The translations under genes and the position numbers were made by a program. A stretch of 48,689 bases of DNA from Pirellulales bacterium (lineage in GTDB: Bacteria > Planctomycetota > Planctomycetia > Pirellulales > S012-138): contig JALCBR010000016.1 in assembly GCA_028066245.1 (NCBI GenBank), positions 1 through 48,689 on the forward strand. The letters are read 5' to 3'. The notes below the pieces were generated by a model, which saw only the letters and a list, made by a program, of their open reading frames with translations, ran no database searches and had not been told where the DNA came from. Below are positions 17,160 through 24,927 of the stretch, piece by piece (position 1 is the first letter of the stretch; each line of letters opens with the position of its first letter).

Positions 17160-18085
17160 TTGAGTTGATCAACTTCACCAAGGTGTACGGCGACCTGCTG
17201 GCCGTCGACAAGCTGAACTTGAACATCAAGGAAGGAGAGATGTTCGGCTTCATCGGCCCCAATGGCGCGGGGAAGAGCACCACAATTCGCTTTCTCGCTA
17301 CTTTGTTGAAGGCCACCGCCGGGGAAGGCATGGTCAACGGGTTCAGTGTCACCCGGGACCCGCTCAATGTGCGCCGCAGTGTGGGATATATGCCGGACAA
17401 CTTTGGCGTCTATGACGGCATGCGGGTTTGGGAGTTTTTGGATTTCTTTGCCGTGGCTTACCAAACGCCCAAGGCGCGGCGCAAGCAAGTGATCTCAGAC
17501 GTGCTGGAACTGCTCGATCTGACGCACAAGCGAGATGACTTTGTTAATGGCCTTTCACGCGGCATGAAGCAACGGCTTTGTCTAGCGAAGACATTGGTCC
17601 ATGACCCGCCAGTTTTGATTCTTGACGAGCCAGCCAGCGGGTTGGATCCCCGAGCTCGGTTGGAAGTGAAAGCACTGCTCAAAGAACTGCGGCGGATGGG
17701 CAAGACAATTATCATCTCCAGTCACATCCTCCATGAACTGGCTGACTGCTGCACATCCATTGGCATCATCGAGCGCGGCCAATTGCTGGCGTCTGGATCC
17801 ATCGACGAAGTCTATCGGCAGATTCGCGGCAACCGCGTGATCACTGTCAAATTTATTGAAAATATGGACAAGGGATTGCAAGTCATACGCAGCTATCCGG
17901 AAACGCGCGACGTGCAAACGCTCGATCACACGGCAACCATCGAACTGGGACAAGCCAGCGACGAGCAGATCTCGACCCTGCTGGATAAGTTGATCGACGC
18001 CGGAGTCAAAATCCGCTCTTATGCGGAAAACGACCCCACTCTGGAAGATGTTTTTATGACCGTCACCAAAGGCCTGGTGACGTAA
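17156..18085 (+). CDS. ABC transporter ATP-binding protein
   Basis: A 309-residue nucleotide-binding subunit of the ABC-2/drug-export type. Walker A GPNGAGKST is at residues 34-42, the Q-loop in YMPDNFGVYDGM (here Met-Pro-Asp rather than the usual Gln-rich form), the signature LSRGMKQRL near residue 132 in place of LSGGQ, Walker B LILDEPASGLDP near 157 and the switch His in IISSHILHELADC. The C-terminal ~80 residues form the usual extension of this subfamily (LEDVFMTVTKG). The membrane protein gene upstream is the likely partner in the same transcription unit. No permease gene follows: the next gene is tmRNA. The start ATG lacks a Shine-Dalgarno sequence and overlaps the TGA of the bridging frame. 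Confidence 0.92.
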   Translation: MIELINFTKVYGDLLAVDKLNLNIKEGEMFGFIGPNGAGKSTTIRFLATLLKATAGEGMVNGFSVTRDPLNVRRSVGYMPDNFGVYDGMRVWEFLDFFAVAYQTPKARRKQVISDVLELLDLTHKRDDFVNGLSRGMKQRLCLAKTLVHDPPVLILDEPASGLDPRARLEVKALLKELRRMGKTIIISSHILHELADCCTSIGIIERGQLLASGSIDEVYRQIRGNRVITVKFIENMDKGLQVIRSYPETRDVQTLDHTATIELGQASDEQISTLLDKLIDAGVKIRSYAENDPTLEDVFMTVTKGLVT

Positions 18086-18147
18086 TTCGACGGCTAGTTA
18101 CCGCCTTAAGAGTAACGGGGACGCGCAATCAACTCTGGCGATACGCC

Positions 18148-18174
18148 TTGATCGATCGTTGTTCGTGCTATAAT
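18148..18174 (+). promoter_or_regulatory. Extended -10 promoter of ssrA
   Basis: A consensus TATAAT lies at 18169-18174, preceded by TG at the extended -10 position (TGCTATAAT), with a TTGATC -35-like hexamer at 18148-18153 (15-bp spacing). Transcription would start around 18180, about 30 bp before the mature tmRNA 5' end, which fits RNase P processing of a short leader. Confidence 0.75.
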
Positions 18175-18210
18175 TATTGCAACGTTATGCACTCCAACGG
18201 GTCAATCACA

Positions 18211-18570
18211 GGGGGCGAACTGGTATCGACCGGATAACTGAAGCGTTTGGCTGCGTGCCGTGGTTGGTCAGCAGGCCACGTAAAAAAGCCGACCACTATC
18301 TTCAATTGCCGAAGATAACCTTGCTTTGGCTGCCTAATTAGGCTGCCCCGGCTGAGGGGTTTTGTCGGAGAGCCCTGAATGCCCGGTTGCCAATTCCGAC
18401 TCGTCGCGGGTCATTGCCAGGCACGCCCGAGATTAAACCCTGTTCCCGGCTGGTCGTTGACGCATCGGGTCGCTACGAGACGCCGACGGCGAGAACCAAA
18501 TAAGCGACTACGCACGTAGAGGCCGCCGTGGATTTATCGCGGGACGCGGGTTCGATTCCCGCCGCCTCCA
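18211..18570 (+). ncRNA. ssrA: tmRNA (transfer-messenger RNA)
   Basis: The 5' end reads GGGGGCGAACTGGTATCGAC, the standard tmRNA start, and the 3' end carries a T-arm (GGGTTCGATTCCCGCC) and acceptor strand. GGGGGCG at 18211 pairs with CGCCTCC at 18563-18569, with A18570 as discriminator base; CCA is not encoded. tmRNA rescues ribosomes stalled on broken mRNAs, with SmpB, by adding a degradation tag. A tag reading frame follows the first domain and ends in TAA at 18335-18337. The 360-base length is normal. The 3' end is a known preferred integration site for mobile elements, which matches the accessory genes beginning immediately after it. Confidence 0.97.
18308..18337 (+). other. tmRNA tag-peptide reading frame
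   Basis: In the frame ending at TAA 18335, GCC GAA GAT AAC CTT GCT TTG GCT GCC encodes AEDNLALAA. The ALAA end is the standard tail recognised by ClpXP-type proteases. The resume codon is inferred to be the GCC at 18308, by analogy with other tmRNAs whose tag starts after the alanine carried by tmRNA itself. Confidence 0.8.
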
Positions 18571-18819
18571 CTTTGTAACTCGTTTTCGGGTCACGACTTA
18601 CAGGAAATCGAAGAATCGCTTTCAGCGCCTGGGCAGCGCAGCACAGGCGCTGAAACGCAGTCTTTGACACCTTCTGTCACCGAACTGGATGGCATTCCGT
18701 CGGCCGTTCAGCGCATCGCCCAGGCGTGGCCGAGTCTCCCACCGCACATCCGCGACGCCGTCCTTACCTTGATTGATGCCGCCCTCGTCCAACACCAGTT
18801 GGAAGGAGGGCAATCATGA
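18571..18819 (+). pseudogene. 5'-truncated ORF abutting tmRNA, upstream of the methyltransferase
   Basis: The frame ending in TGA at 18817-18819 is open back through the tmRNA 3' end but has no good start; its first candidate is TTG at 18664 without a Shine-Dalgarno sequence. The last residues read AQAWPSLPPHIRDAVLTLID, a helical tail that I associate with the C-terminus of planctomycete recombinase-linked or hypothetical proteins. Its stop overlaps the next ATG as ATGA. The simplest reading is a gene decapitated when the element inserted or decayed next to the tmRNA. It could also be a short expressed leader for the methyltransferase. The family assignment is from memory and unproven. Confidence 0.5.
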
Positions 18820-19802
18820 CGGCAAACGACAGTCACCCTTCGTCCACCAGGTGCTGCTCAGAACTGGCCGCCCTCGTCCTCGCGATTCCACCAGCACGAC
18901 GGCCGGCGGTGATGCAATGCGTCGCGGCGTTCCGCCCGTGCCACACAATTGAAGAGTCGTTTGCGGTGGGGCCACTGCGAGCGAAGTTTGCGAAGACCTG
19001 GGAAAGCCTCTATCGAAAACCGCTTCCTGTCGAGCAACTCCGAGCTGCGCTGGAACCGCCGCTCCCTATCGGCACTGTCTTGTGCTTCAGCAACCTCCTG
19101 CTCGTCGCGGACGGACCCAGTATCGAAGCGACCCTCGAAGAACTCATTCGGCATCTATTTGAGCGAGTCCAAGAGCTCGTCGGTTCGCCACAGTTGAGCT
19201 TGTTCGATGCCGCTTATAACCCGCCGACTCGGCCTCCGGAGACGCTCGCGGTTGGCCATTCAGTAAGTGCGCTTCAGCAACTGATCGATTCGGGCCGCAA
19301 GTATCCCACCATCTACGCGGACCCGCCCTGGTCGTATACCAACGAAGCCTCGAGGGCTGCCGCTGTGAACCACTATCCCAAGATGTCAGTTGACGCGATT
19401 TGCGCCGAACCGGTCCGAGATCTTGCCGCAGACAACGCACACCTGCATCTCTGGACGACAAACGGCTTCCTTCGCGAATCCTTCGCCGTCATCGACGCTT
19501 GGGGATTCACATTCAAATCTTGCCTGGTTTGGGTCAAGGATGAAATCGGGATGGGCAACTACTGGCGCGTTTCTCACGAATTTCTGCTTCTAGGAGTTAG
19601 AGGGAGTCTGACGTTTCGAGACCGCACGCTTCCGAGTTGGATTCAGGCTCCGCGAACAATTCATAGCCGCAAACCAGCGATCGTGCGAACGCTGGTCGAG
19701 CGAGTCAGCCCCGGCCCCTACTTGGAACTGTACGGCCGCGAGGAACTGCCCCTGTCCGCTTGGACGGTCTACGGGAATCAAGTCGAACGACGGCTCTTCT
19801 GA
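18816..19802 (+). CDS. MT-A70 family adenine-N6 methyltransferase
   Basis: A 328-residue DNA (or RNA) adenine-N6 methyltransferase of the MT-A70 type. The catalytic motif is DPPW at residues 169-172 (YADPPWSY), followed by LHLWTTNGFL and GFTFKSCLVWVKDEIGMGNYW, and at the end an AdoMet-site region (HSRKPAIVRTLVERV; PYLELYGREE). Residues 1-160 are an N-terminal extension of mixed helical character (for example FERVQELVGSPQLSLFDAAY). The start is solid: AAGGAGGG six bases upstream and ATGA overlap with the preceding frame. No restriction endonuclease or specificity subunit is adjacent, so it is a solitary methyltransferase, common on mobile elements for host mimicry. Target site cannot be read from sequence. 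Confidence 0.85.
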   Translation: MTANDSHPSSTRCCSELAALVLAIPPARRPAVMQCVAAFRPCHTIEESFAVGPLRAKFAKTWESLYRKPLPVEQLRAALEPPLPIGTVLCFSNLLLVADGPSIEATLEELIRHLFERVQELVGSPQLSLFDAAYNPPTRPPETLAVGHSVSALQQLIDSGRKYPTIYADPPWSYTNEASRAAAVNHYPKMSVDAICAEPVRDLAADNAHLHLWTTNGFLRESFAVIDAWGFTFKSCLVWVKDEIGMGNYWRVSHEFLLLGVRGSLTFRDRTLPSWIQAPRTIHSRKPAIVRTLVERVSPGPYLELYGREELPLSAWTVYGNQVERRLF

Positions 19803-19983
19803 CTTATTACGTGGCAAGCGCTATCTTGCAACAGGTAGCTGCCACCTGCGCAAACACGGGACCTGCTTGGTTCCAGGGACCGAAAACTGAAACCCTTGAC
19901 GCGGTTTACTGTGATCGTGACCCAGCGATACAATGCTCTCGGCCAATACAGCGCCTCCATGACTTTGCTGTGAGGGACTATTC

Positions 19984-21213
19984 ATGAGCGCACAAGAGAT
20001 GGTGACTACCGGAGCACTGTACTACCCTTACATCCACATCCGCGACCTTGATTGGCTCAAGGCCAATCTGCTTATCTTTCCAAGTGTCACACGAATGATT
20101 CCGATGGATTTCATTCCAGACGACAGCGATGGTGTTCGCGAATTGGCACAGCGGCTTGATGATAAGCTGGCCCTGTTGCAGCCTGCTGATCTTTGGTCCG
20201 ACAGACCCATTCAGGCTCAGAGCATTCTTGCATCCAAGCTGCGACTGGATGCAGAGAATCGTGAGTTTGTGACGCACTATGGGCAGCAGGAGGCACGGAA
20301 GTTGGTGAACGACAGTGATCATGGTTTTCAGATTCACGCAATGAAGTTGTCCGAAGAGCTGAAGAGTGTTCTGGCGGAGTCTAGGTTAGCCTGGGACCCT
20401 TTGTCCCCAGAGCCGTACGATGGTCACTCCGAATACGTCGAAGTTCACCCACGCGTTGGCGAAGCTGTAATGTCCACGCTTGCGATCGCGTGTGCACAAG
20501 CCGGCGGATTAGATATCGTTGGCGACGAGCGCAGTGGCCCGCTGCATCGTTGCCTGCTGGAAAAGGACCTAGACGCGATATATGACACCTGGCTTGATTC
20601 AAGTCGTCAAATGAAGATGAGGGAACCAGACGCTGCAACGGGCGAAGAGCTGTTTGAGTTCATTTTGGGGATAACAGGTGATCTGTCGAGTCTTTCGTCG
20701 GAACAACTCCGTGGAATCGCCGAGGAGCGAGAGCCGATTCGCGACTTGATCAAAGCGTTAAGGATTCGGGCCGCTCAAATACCTGCGATGGACCCCGGAG
20801 AGAAGCGAGACGATGCGTTCAAGCAAGCTGCCAGTGAAATAATGAATAAGTGGAACAATGATCGCAACAACTTATCTGGCTTTCTGCGCGATTTCTTCAG
20901 CGTGGACGCAGCCAACCTAACGACGAGTTTCGCAAGCAAAGTCGCGGACAAGACCCTTACCGGGATGGCCGCAGGCGCGGCGGCAAAGGCTTCGGCGACA
21001 GCGGCCTCTGGTGCGGGCACCAGTTGGCTCGGGTCACTGGCCGCAGGAGGCGTAGTCGGCGCTGGTGCGGGATTGGTGATTGGCTTGGTTGCGCACGCCG
21101 GCAAGACCTACTACAAGCGTAGTCAGCTTGCAAAGAACAGTCCGTATCGATACTTAACGACACTGGAAGATGCCGGTGTTGTCCTGCGTTCGGAAGCCAT
21201 ATCACACGTGTGA
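19984..21213 (+). CDS. Protein of unknown function with glycine-zipper C-terminal membrane region
   Basis: A 409-residue protein starting with ALYYPYIHIRDLDWLKANLL, a motif I associate with the DUF6236-type family whose members often sit in genomic islands. The following ~300 residues are mostly helical and charged. Residues about 318-380 are Ala/Gly-rich (AGAAAKASATAASGAG, then SLAAGGVVGAGAGLVIGLVA) and look like a glycine-zipper membrane hairpin, followed by a basic tail (KTYYKRSQLAKN). ATG at 19984 has GAGGG nearby. It stands between a solitary methyltransferase and a convergent SLOG-family gene. A membrane-acting effector, for example in phage defence, is possible but rests only on the zipper and the island context. 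Confidence 0.6.
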   Translation: MSAQEMVTTGALYYPYIHIRDLDWLKANLLIFPSVTRMIPMDFIPDDSDGVRELAQRLDDKLALLQPADLWSDRPIQAQSILASKLRLDAENREFVTHYGQQEARKLVNDSDHGFQIHAMKLSEELKSVLAESRLAWDPLSPEPYDGHSEYVEVHPRVGEAVMSTLAIACAQAGGLDIVGDERSGPLHRCLLEKDLDAIYDTWLDSSRQMKMREPDAATGEELFEFILGITGDLSSLSSEQLRGIAEEREPIRDLIKALRIRAAQIPAMDPGEKRDDAFKQAASEIMNKWNNDRNNLSGFLRDFFSVDAANLTTSFASKVADKTLTGMAAGAAAKASATAASGAGTSWLGSLAAGGVVGAGAGLVIGLVAHAGKTYYKRSQLAKNSPYRYLTTLEDAGVVLRSEAISHV

Positions 21214-21485
21214 ACGACACGAACGGCAGGAATTGGACGCACGTGATGAACGCTGGCGTTACAGTCGGTGTTCCCGGATTGTTTGCCACGGGTGCAACTC
21301 TAACGTGCCGGCTCGATGTGCCCTTACCATCACACGCCCATTGCGTGGGAATATGGTTCGCTGCCTTTCTTGCATGGCACAGCGGACTCTGCGCTTCCGC
21401 GGATTCCAATTGCCACATCCCTTGACAAGTCCGGGCCCTCCATCCAACGCAAGACTCTCCACTGATTTGGCAGAAGGCCGGGGAT

Positions 21486-22022
21486 TCAGCAGACCGAAAG
21501 GACTTGCTTCAGGAACTCTTCAACGTCTGCAATCGACGGAACGACGCGAATGCGTGAATCGAGAGTCGGGATGGACGCTGTAGGTCCAAGGTAGGCGACG
21601 ATCGGCCGACCATACTCGAGAGCCAACGCACACTCGCTTGCGGTACCTGCCCCGCCAGGCAAAGCGACGACGGCGTTGGAAGAAAGCACATTGATGTGGT
21701 TTCTCGATTCTGTTTGCGTCCCTCCCGTTCCACTTAGCGGGAGATGTGTGTAAATCGGCAACTCGACCCATTTGTTGGGGTATTTGGATTTCGGCAGAGC
21801 ACGGTCATGCCTGCTGCTCGGAATGACCCCGATTGAGATTCCCTTCCGATCTCCCGCCTGCACAAAGGCCTTGCTGACTGACGCCATGACGCCACCTCCA
21901 CCGCCGGTCAAAAGGTGAACGCCGAGTGAGGCGATTACGCCGCCGACTTCTTGGGCGAACTCCTCATGAGAATCGCTACCAGAACCCACAACGCAAACGA
22001 CCGGCAGTCGTAGCATTTCCAT
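21486..22022 (-). CDS. SLOG/LOG-family Rossmann protein
   Basis: A 178-residue Rossmann-like protein of the SLOG superfamily, to which LOG phosphoribohydrolases and many nucleotide-sensing defence sensors belong. Motifs: VVCVVGSGSDSHEEFAQEVG at the N-terminus, the GGGGGVMASVSKAF loop and the ALPGGAGTASE motif (PGGxGT..E) near residue 115, with the Glu expected to act on the nucleotide ribose. Start at 22022 is preferred because GAGGA lies 6 bases upstream. LOG enzymes make free cytokinins by cleaving N6-modified AMP, while SLOG proteins in islands are often ligand sensors; I cannot decide between these. It is convergent with the preceding unknown membrane-tipped protein. Confidence 0.75.
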   Translation of the reverse strand: MEMLRLPVVCVVGSGSDSHEEFAQEVGGVIASLGVHLLTGGGGGVMASVSKAFVQAGDRKGISIGVIPSSRHDRALPKSKYPNKWVELPIYTHLPLSGTGGTQTESRNHINVLSSNAVVALPGGAGTASECALALEYGRPIVAYLGPTASIPTLDSRIRVVPSIADVEEFLKQVLSVC

Positions 22023-22487
22023 GATCGTCCTCGTTCGTCTTTCATCATCATGTACAGAATTGCGTCCATTCCGCACGGTTGGCGCTCAGCTCGCCGCTGC
22101 CCCAGCCTAACGCCACCCGATACCGCAGCCCGACCCCGCCCTTACTCCTGGGCGCTTACAAACATCATACAGGTTCGGTCTCCGCTTGCGCCCGCTACGA
22201 TATTGGAACACGACGGCAAGCGTCCTGTCCAAGCCGCCCCCCCCGGCAATCGGTCCCGGCGGACGTTCTGGAGGGCACCTTCCTGGCCGGACATTCCCAG
22301 TCGGTGCATGACGCGTACTCGGAATGGCTCGTGGCCAGTCTACCCCTAAGAATTCAAGATGGCGGCTGCGCGCTGGTTCGTTCCTCGTCGTCAGCGCACT
22401 CTTCGACTTTCAACTCGCTCGGTAGTTGACCCTGCGTCATGTAGCGAGTCGACAAGTTAACAAGTGCAACAGCATTCACATCGCTCG

Positions 22488-22507
22488 CGCCGGTGGCCGA
22501 ACCGGCG
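22488..22507. other. Perfect hairpin
   Basis: CGCCGGT and ACCGGCG form a 7-bp stem around a 6-base loop (GGCCGA). It lies about 50 bp left of the insertion sequence. No U-tract follows, so its role as terminator is unclear. Confidence 0.4.
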
Positions 22508-22547
22508 TAAAGCCACTCGCTCTTCGTTCAATCGTTGCGCACTTTCA

Positions 22548-22556
22548 GCCACCCTC
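22548..22556. repeat. Left target-site duplication of the IS
   Basis: GCCACCCTC directly precedes the left inverted repeat and is repeated exactly after the right inverted repeat at 23590-23598. Nine bases is the duplication length expected for the IS903 group of the IS5 family. Confidence 0.9.
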
Positions 22557-23589
22557 GGCCGTGCCGACTAACTCCACAAGAATGCAGGCATGCCGAGTGC
22601 CACGAACAGGTTGAGTATCTTGCAGCGTAGGGCCGCTTCGGTCCGTTGGTTTGCGAACTTGCGATTCTTAAGGGTGTCGCCGAACACGGTTTTCATTCGT
22701 CCCATCGCCGTTTCGGCGAGGCTGCGGCGATGATAGCCGATCGACTCTTTCCACTTCTTGCGGCCGTCGCGGCGGATCTGCCGCACGCACTCGTCACGCG
22801 GCAGCGGGTCAGCCGACGTGTTGCCATGTTGCCAAATCTTCGCGTTGCGGCGCGGCGGAATGATCACGTCGATACCGCGATCGGCCAACGTGTCGTACAC
22901 CTTCCGTTGGTCGTAGGCGCCGTCGCCATAGAATATTTCGACATCAATCGGCACTTGATCGAGCAACGGCACAACTTGGCCGCCATCGTCTGCGCTGTTC
23001 TCAGTCAGCGTCTCGGCAACAATCGCGTGCGTGGCCGGATCGACGGCCAGATGGAGCTTTCGCCAGGTGCGACGCTTCGACACGCCATGCTTACGCACCT
23101 TCCATTCACCCTCGCCGTAGACTTTCAGACCGGTGCTGTCGACCACTACATCGATCGGACCCTTAGCCTGAGCGACCTCAATCGCAATGTTCAACTTGGC
23201 CGCACGCTTTTGCATGCTCGTGTGATGGGGAATGGCGACGTCAACGTCCATCAGTTTTGCCAACGCGCGGCCAAAACCTTCTGTCTGCCGGTAGGGCAAG
23301 CCGAACAGTTCGCGCAGAGTGAGCATCGTTTCGATCGCCAGGTCGCTGTAAATAAACGGCCGGCCCACCTTCGTCGCGGCGTTCTCGTGCTCCCACTGGT
23401 CGATCACGTCCTCGTCAAACCACATCGTGATATCGCCACGCCGCACCAGCGACTCGTTATACTTTGCCCAGTTTGTGACCTTGTACGCCTTCCTCTTACT
23501 CTCGGCCATGTCGAGACTCCTTCCAACGTCAGGGAACATCCGTTCATGCCTTTCTAACGAAGCAAATGGAAGGATTGTTCAGCAAGGCC
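22557..23589 (-). mobile_element. Complete IS5-family insertion sequence (IS903 group)
   Basis: A 1033-bp insertion sequence, a normal length for the IS903 group. The right terminus read inward is GGCCTTGCTGAACAATCC, closely matching the IS903 end GGCTTTGTTGAATAAATC. The left terminus begins GGCCGTGCCGACTAA, sharing 11 of the first 15 bases with the right end. A single transposase gene fills the element and its stop codon lies inside the left inverted repeat. Exact 9-bp direct repeats (GCCACCCTC) flank it, so the insertion is recent enough to be unaltered. It lies between the SLOG gene and the amidase gene and does not visibly break an ORF. Confidence 0.93.
22568..23509 (-). CDS. IS5-family transposase
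   Basis: A 313-residue DDE transposase. The start at 23509 is chosen because GGAG lies 8 bases upstream and the sequence begins MAESKRKAYKVTNWAKYNES, as in other members. The N-terminal helical region (WFDEDVIDQWEHE, then PYRQTEGFGRAL) is followed by the catalytic core: first Asp in VVVDSTGLKVYGEG, second in FYGDGAYDQRKVY, and Glu in RRSLAETAMGRMKTVFG with the Y-R-E arrangement (ending ALRCKILNLFVALG). All three catalytic residues are present and there is no frameshift, so the element could be active. The protein runs on the minus strand and its stop lies within the left inverted repeat. Confidence 0.93.
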   Translation of the reverse strand: MAESKRKAYKVTNWAKYNESLVRRGDITMWFDEDVIDQWEHENAATKVGRPFIYSDLAIETMLTLRELFGLPYRQTEGFGRALAKLMDVDVAIPHHTSMQKRAAKLNIAIEVAQAKGPIDVVVDSTGLKVYGEGEWKVRKHGVSKRRTWRKLHLAVDPATHAIVAETLTENSADDGGQVVPLLDQVPIDVEIFYGDGAYDQRKVYDTLADRGIDVIIPPRRNAKIWQHGNTSADPLPRDECVRQIRRDGRKKWKESIGYHRRSLAETAMGRMKTVFGDTLKNRKFANQRTEAALRCKILNLFVALGMPAFLWS

Positions 23590-23598
23590 GCCACCCTC
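23590..23598. repeat. Right target-site duplication of the IS
   Basis: GCCACCCTC, an exact copy of 22548-22556, follows the right inverted repeat directly. Confidence 0.9.
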
Positions 23599-23825
23599 CA
23601 AGAGTCCCCGCGCTAAAACACCATTCGTCCGTTGTGAGATCTCGCAAACCCGACCCAACGTCTGATGGCAATCGTCGTGCGGAACTCGTAGAATCTTGGT
23701 CGTGTCCGGCGTGACGCGAGTGGCTGGGATAGCCTTGGTTATTTGGCGCTAACGATCTGCTCATCTTGGGCCCCTCTCGATCCAGGTCGCTACTCCTTGC
23801 TCAACGACAAAAGGAAGTGCAACAG

Positions 23826-24872
23826 ATGTCAACAAAAGCCACAAGTGCACTCATCACTTACAATCGTTCAGCCGCCCTTGCGTATGCGCGGGCCTACTGG
23901 ACGAAAGTTTGCACCGACGAATACGTCGCCGTCAAACAATCCCCGTACTTCAAGAAGGTCGATGCTGCAACCGTCTTCCTTCGCACAACTGCAAGCGACC
24001 CGAGTACAGAAGTGGCGAGACCGGGTACCGGCTCTGATATCCCGTTGGATGATCTTGAAGATTGTACACACTTCGTTTCTTGCTGTTTGGGAAGTCCTCC
24101 GGGTGGGACCGGCGGTGGTATCCCAATCACGCAAGACTTCAACACCATTTACGGCCGTCTTAGTGCCGACAGGTTGTACAACGACTTGGTGAGCCAGGGG
24201 CGCGTGGAACTTGTTGTAGAGAAAAAGACTTTTACTCAGGCAGCATCTTCGCTGAGTAGCCTGCAAGAAGGAGATCTGATCTTTTATTTCGACACGCCTC
24301 GCAACCGGTATGGACATTCGGCCATATACCTCGCAGGCGCTGGGAAACGAATTGCCTGCCACACCTATTGTCGAGGTGATGTCAACAACGACTATCCCCA
24401 GGCCTGGGACAGCGTCACCCTGCCGCTATGCACGCTCTTGAAGGTGAAGGCAAATCAGCCGAACGCCGAACCTGAATCCCTTCACAAACGGAGTGCATTG
24501 GGCTACGGCCAGCTCTCCAACAAGACTGGCGAGACACTGCTTGTTTATGGACCGAAGATTGATGGGACCTACGATAATTCCGTTTATCATCTCCCAAATG
24601 GACGCAAGACGGCTGACGACTGGGATTGCGACGGCTTCTTCGTCCCAAACGATCGCTACGCAGATCAGGCGACGAGCACAGATCAAGGCCCTCTGGCCAT
24701 CAAATACATTAACTTTCGCACGCCGGTCATCGAACGGTCAGGCGCGAATTACGAGTGCAGCCTAAACAACGGTGCCTACAAGGCCGGAGAGATCAACTGG
24801 GAGATCCCCAACATTGCGTATTCGGCTGTGCCAGGTTCATACCCAGTGGTACCTGGTCACGTTGCCGCATGA
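23826..24872 (+). CDS. Amidase_6-type putative amidase
   Basis: A 348-residue protein. The N-terminal half matches the Amidase_6 (NlpC/P60-related) pattern: RSAALAYARAYWTKVC, YFKKVDAAT, then DCTHFVSCCLG near residue 78-88 with the candidate catalytic Cys, a GDLIFYFDT segment, a candidate catalytic His in YGHSAIYL and a later CHTYC. The start at 23826 is preferred (AAGGAAG upstream); the longer frame has no support. The C-terminal half (GYGQLSNKTGETLLVYGPK; DDWDCDGFFVPND; CSLNNGAYKAGEINWEIP) is a second domain I do not recognise, perhaps binding. No signal peptide is visible. It opens the one-directional run of genes ending in the giants. A peptidoglycan or other amide-bond hydrolase is the likely activity. 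Confidence 0.7.
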   Translation: MSTKATSALITYNRSAALAYARAYWTKVCTDEYVAVKQSPYFKKVDAATVFLRTTASDPSTEVARPGTGSDIPLDDLEDCTHFVSCCLGSPPGGTGGGIPITQDFNTIYGRLSADRLYNDLVSQGRVELVVEKKTFTQAASSLSSLQEGDLIFYFDTPRNRYGHSAIYLAGAGKRIACHTYCRGDVNNDYPQAWDSVTLPLCTLLKVKANQPNAEPESLHKRSALGYGQLSNKTGETLLVYGPKIDGTYDNSVYHLPNGRKTADDWDCDGFFVPNDRYADQATSTDQGPLAIKYINFRTPVIERSGANYECSLNNGAYKAGEINWEIPNIAYSAVPGSYPVVPGHVAA

Positions 24873-24927
24873 ACTAATGGACTGCGCCGAGAAGCACTAC
24901 ATCTGTCTCTTAGCTGAAAGGGTTAGC

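Larger units (their letters stand above)
22023..22556. other. Gene-poor gap between the SLOG gene and the insertion sequence
   Basis: This 534-bp gap holds no convincing gene. An ORF at 22079-22429 shows a locally plausible stretch (FLAGHSQSVHDAYSEWLVAS) but has no ribosome-binding site or known motif, so it may be decayed DNA. A perfect hairpin lies at 22488-22507. The final nine bases are the left target duplication of the IS. Confidence 0.4.

Noticed and set aside
18555-18590. Search for a second copy of the tmRNA 3' end marking an att site
   Set aside because: No repeat of TTCGATTCCCGCC was found downstream within the window, so no right attachment site is claimed.
18473-18670. 65-codon minus-strand ORF containing VEAAGIEPASRDKSTA
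   Set aside because: It is the antisense of the tmRNA 3' end, a well-known artefact of annotating ORFs opposite tmRNA and tRNA-like sequence.
22646-23557. 303-codon plus-strand ORF opposite the transposase
   Set aside because: Antisense to a transposase with all catalytic residues; composition is not protein-like.
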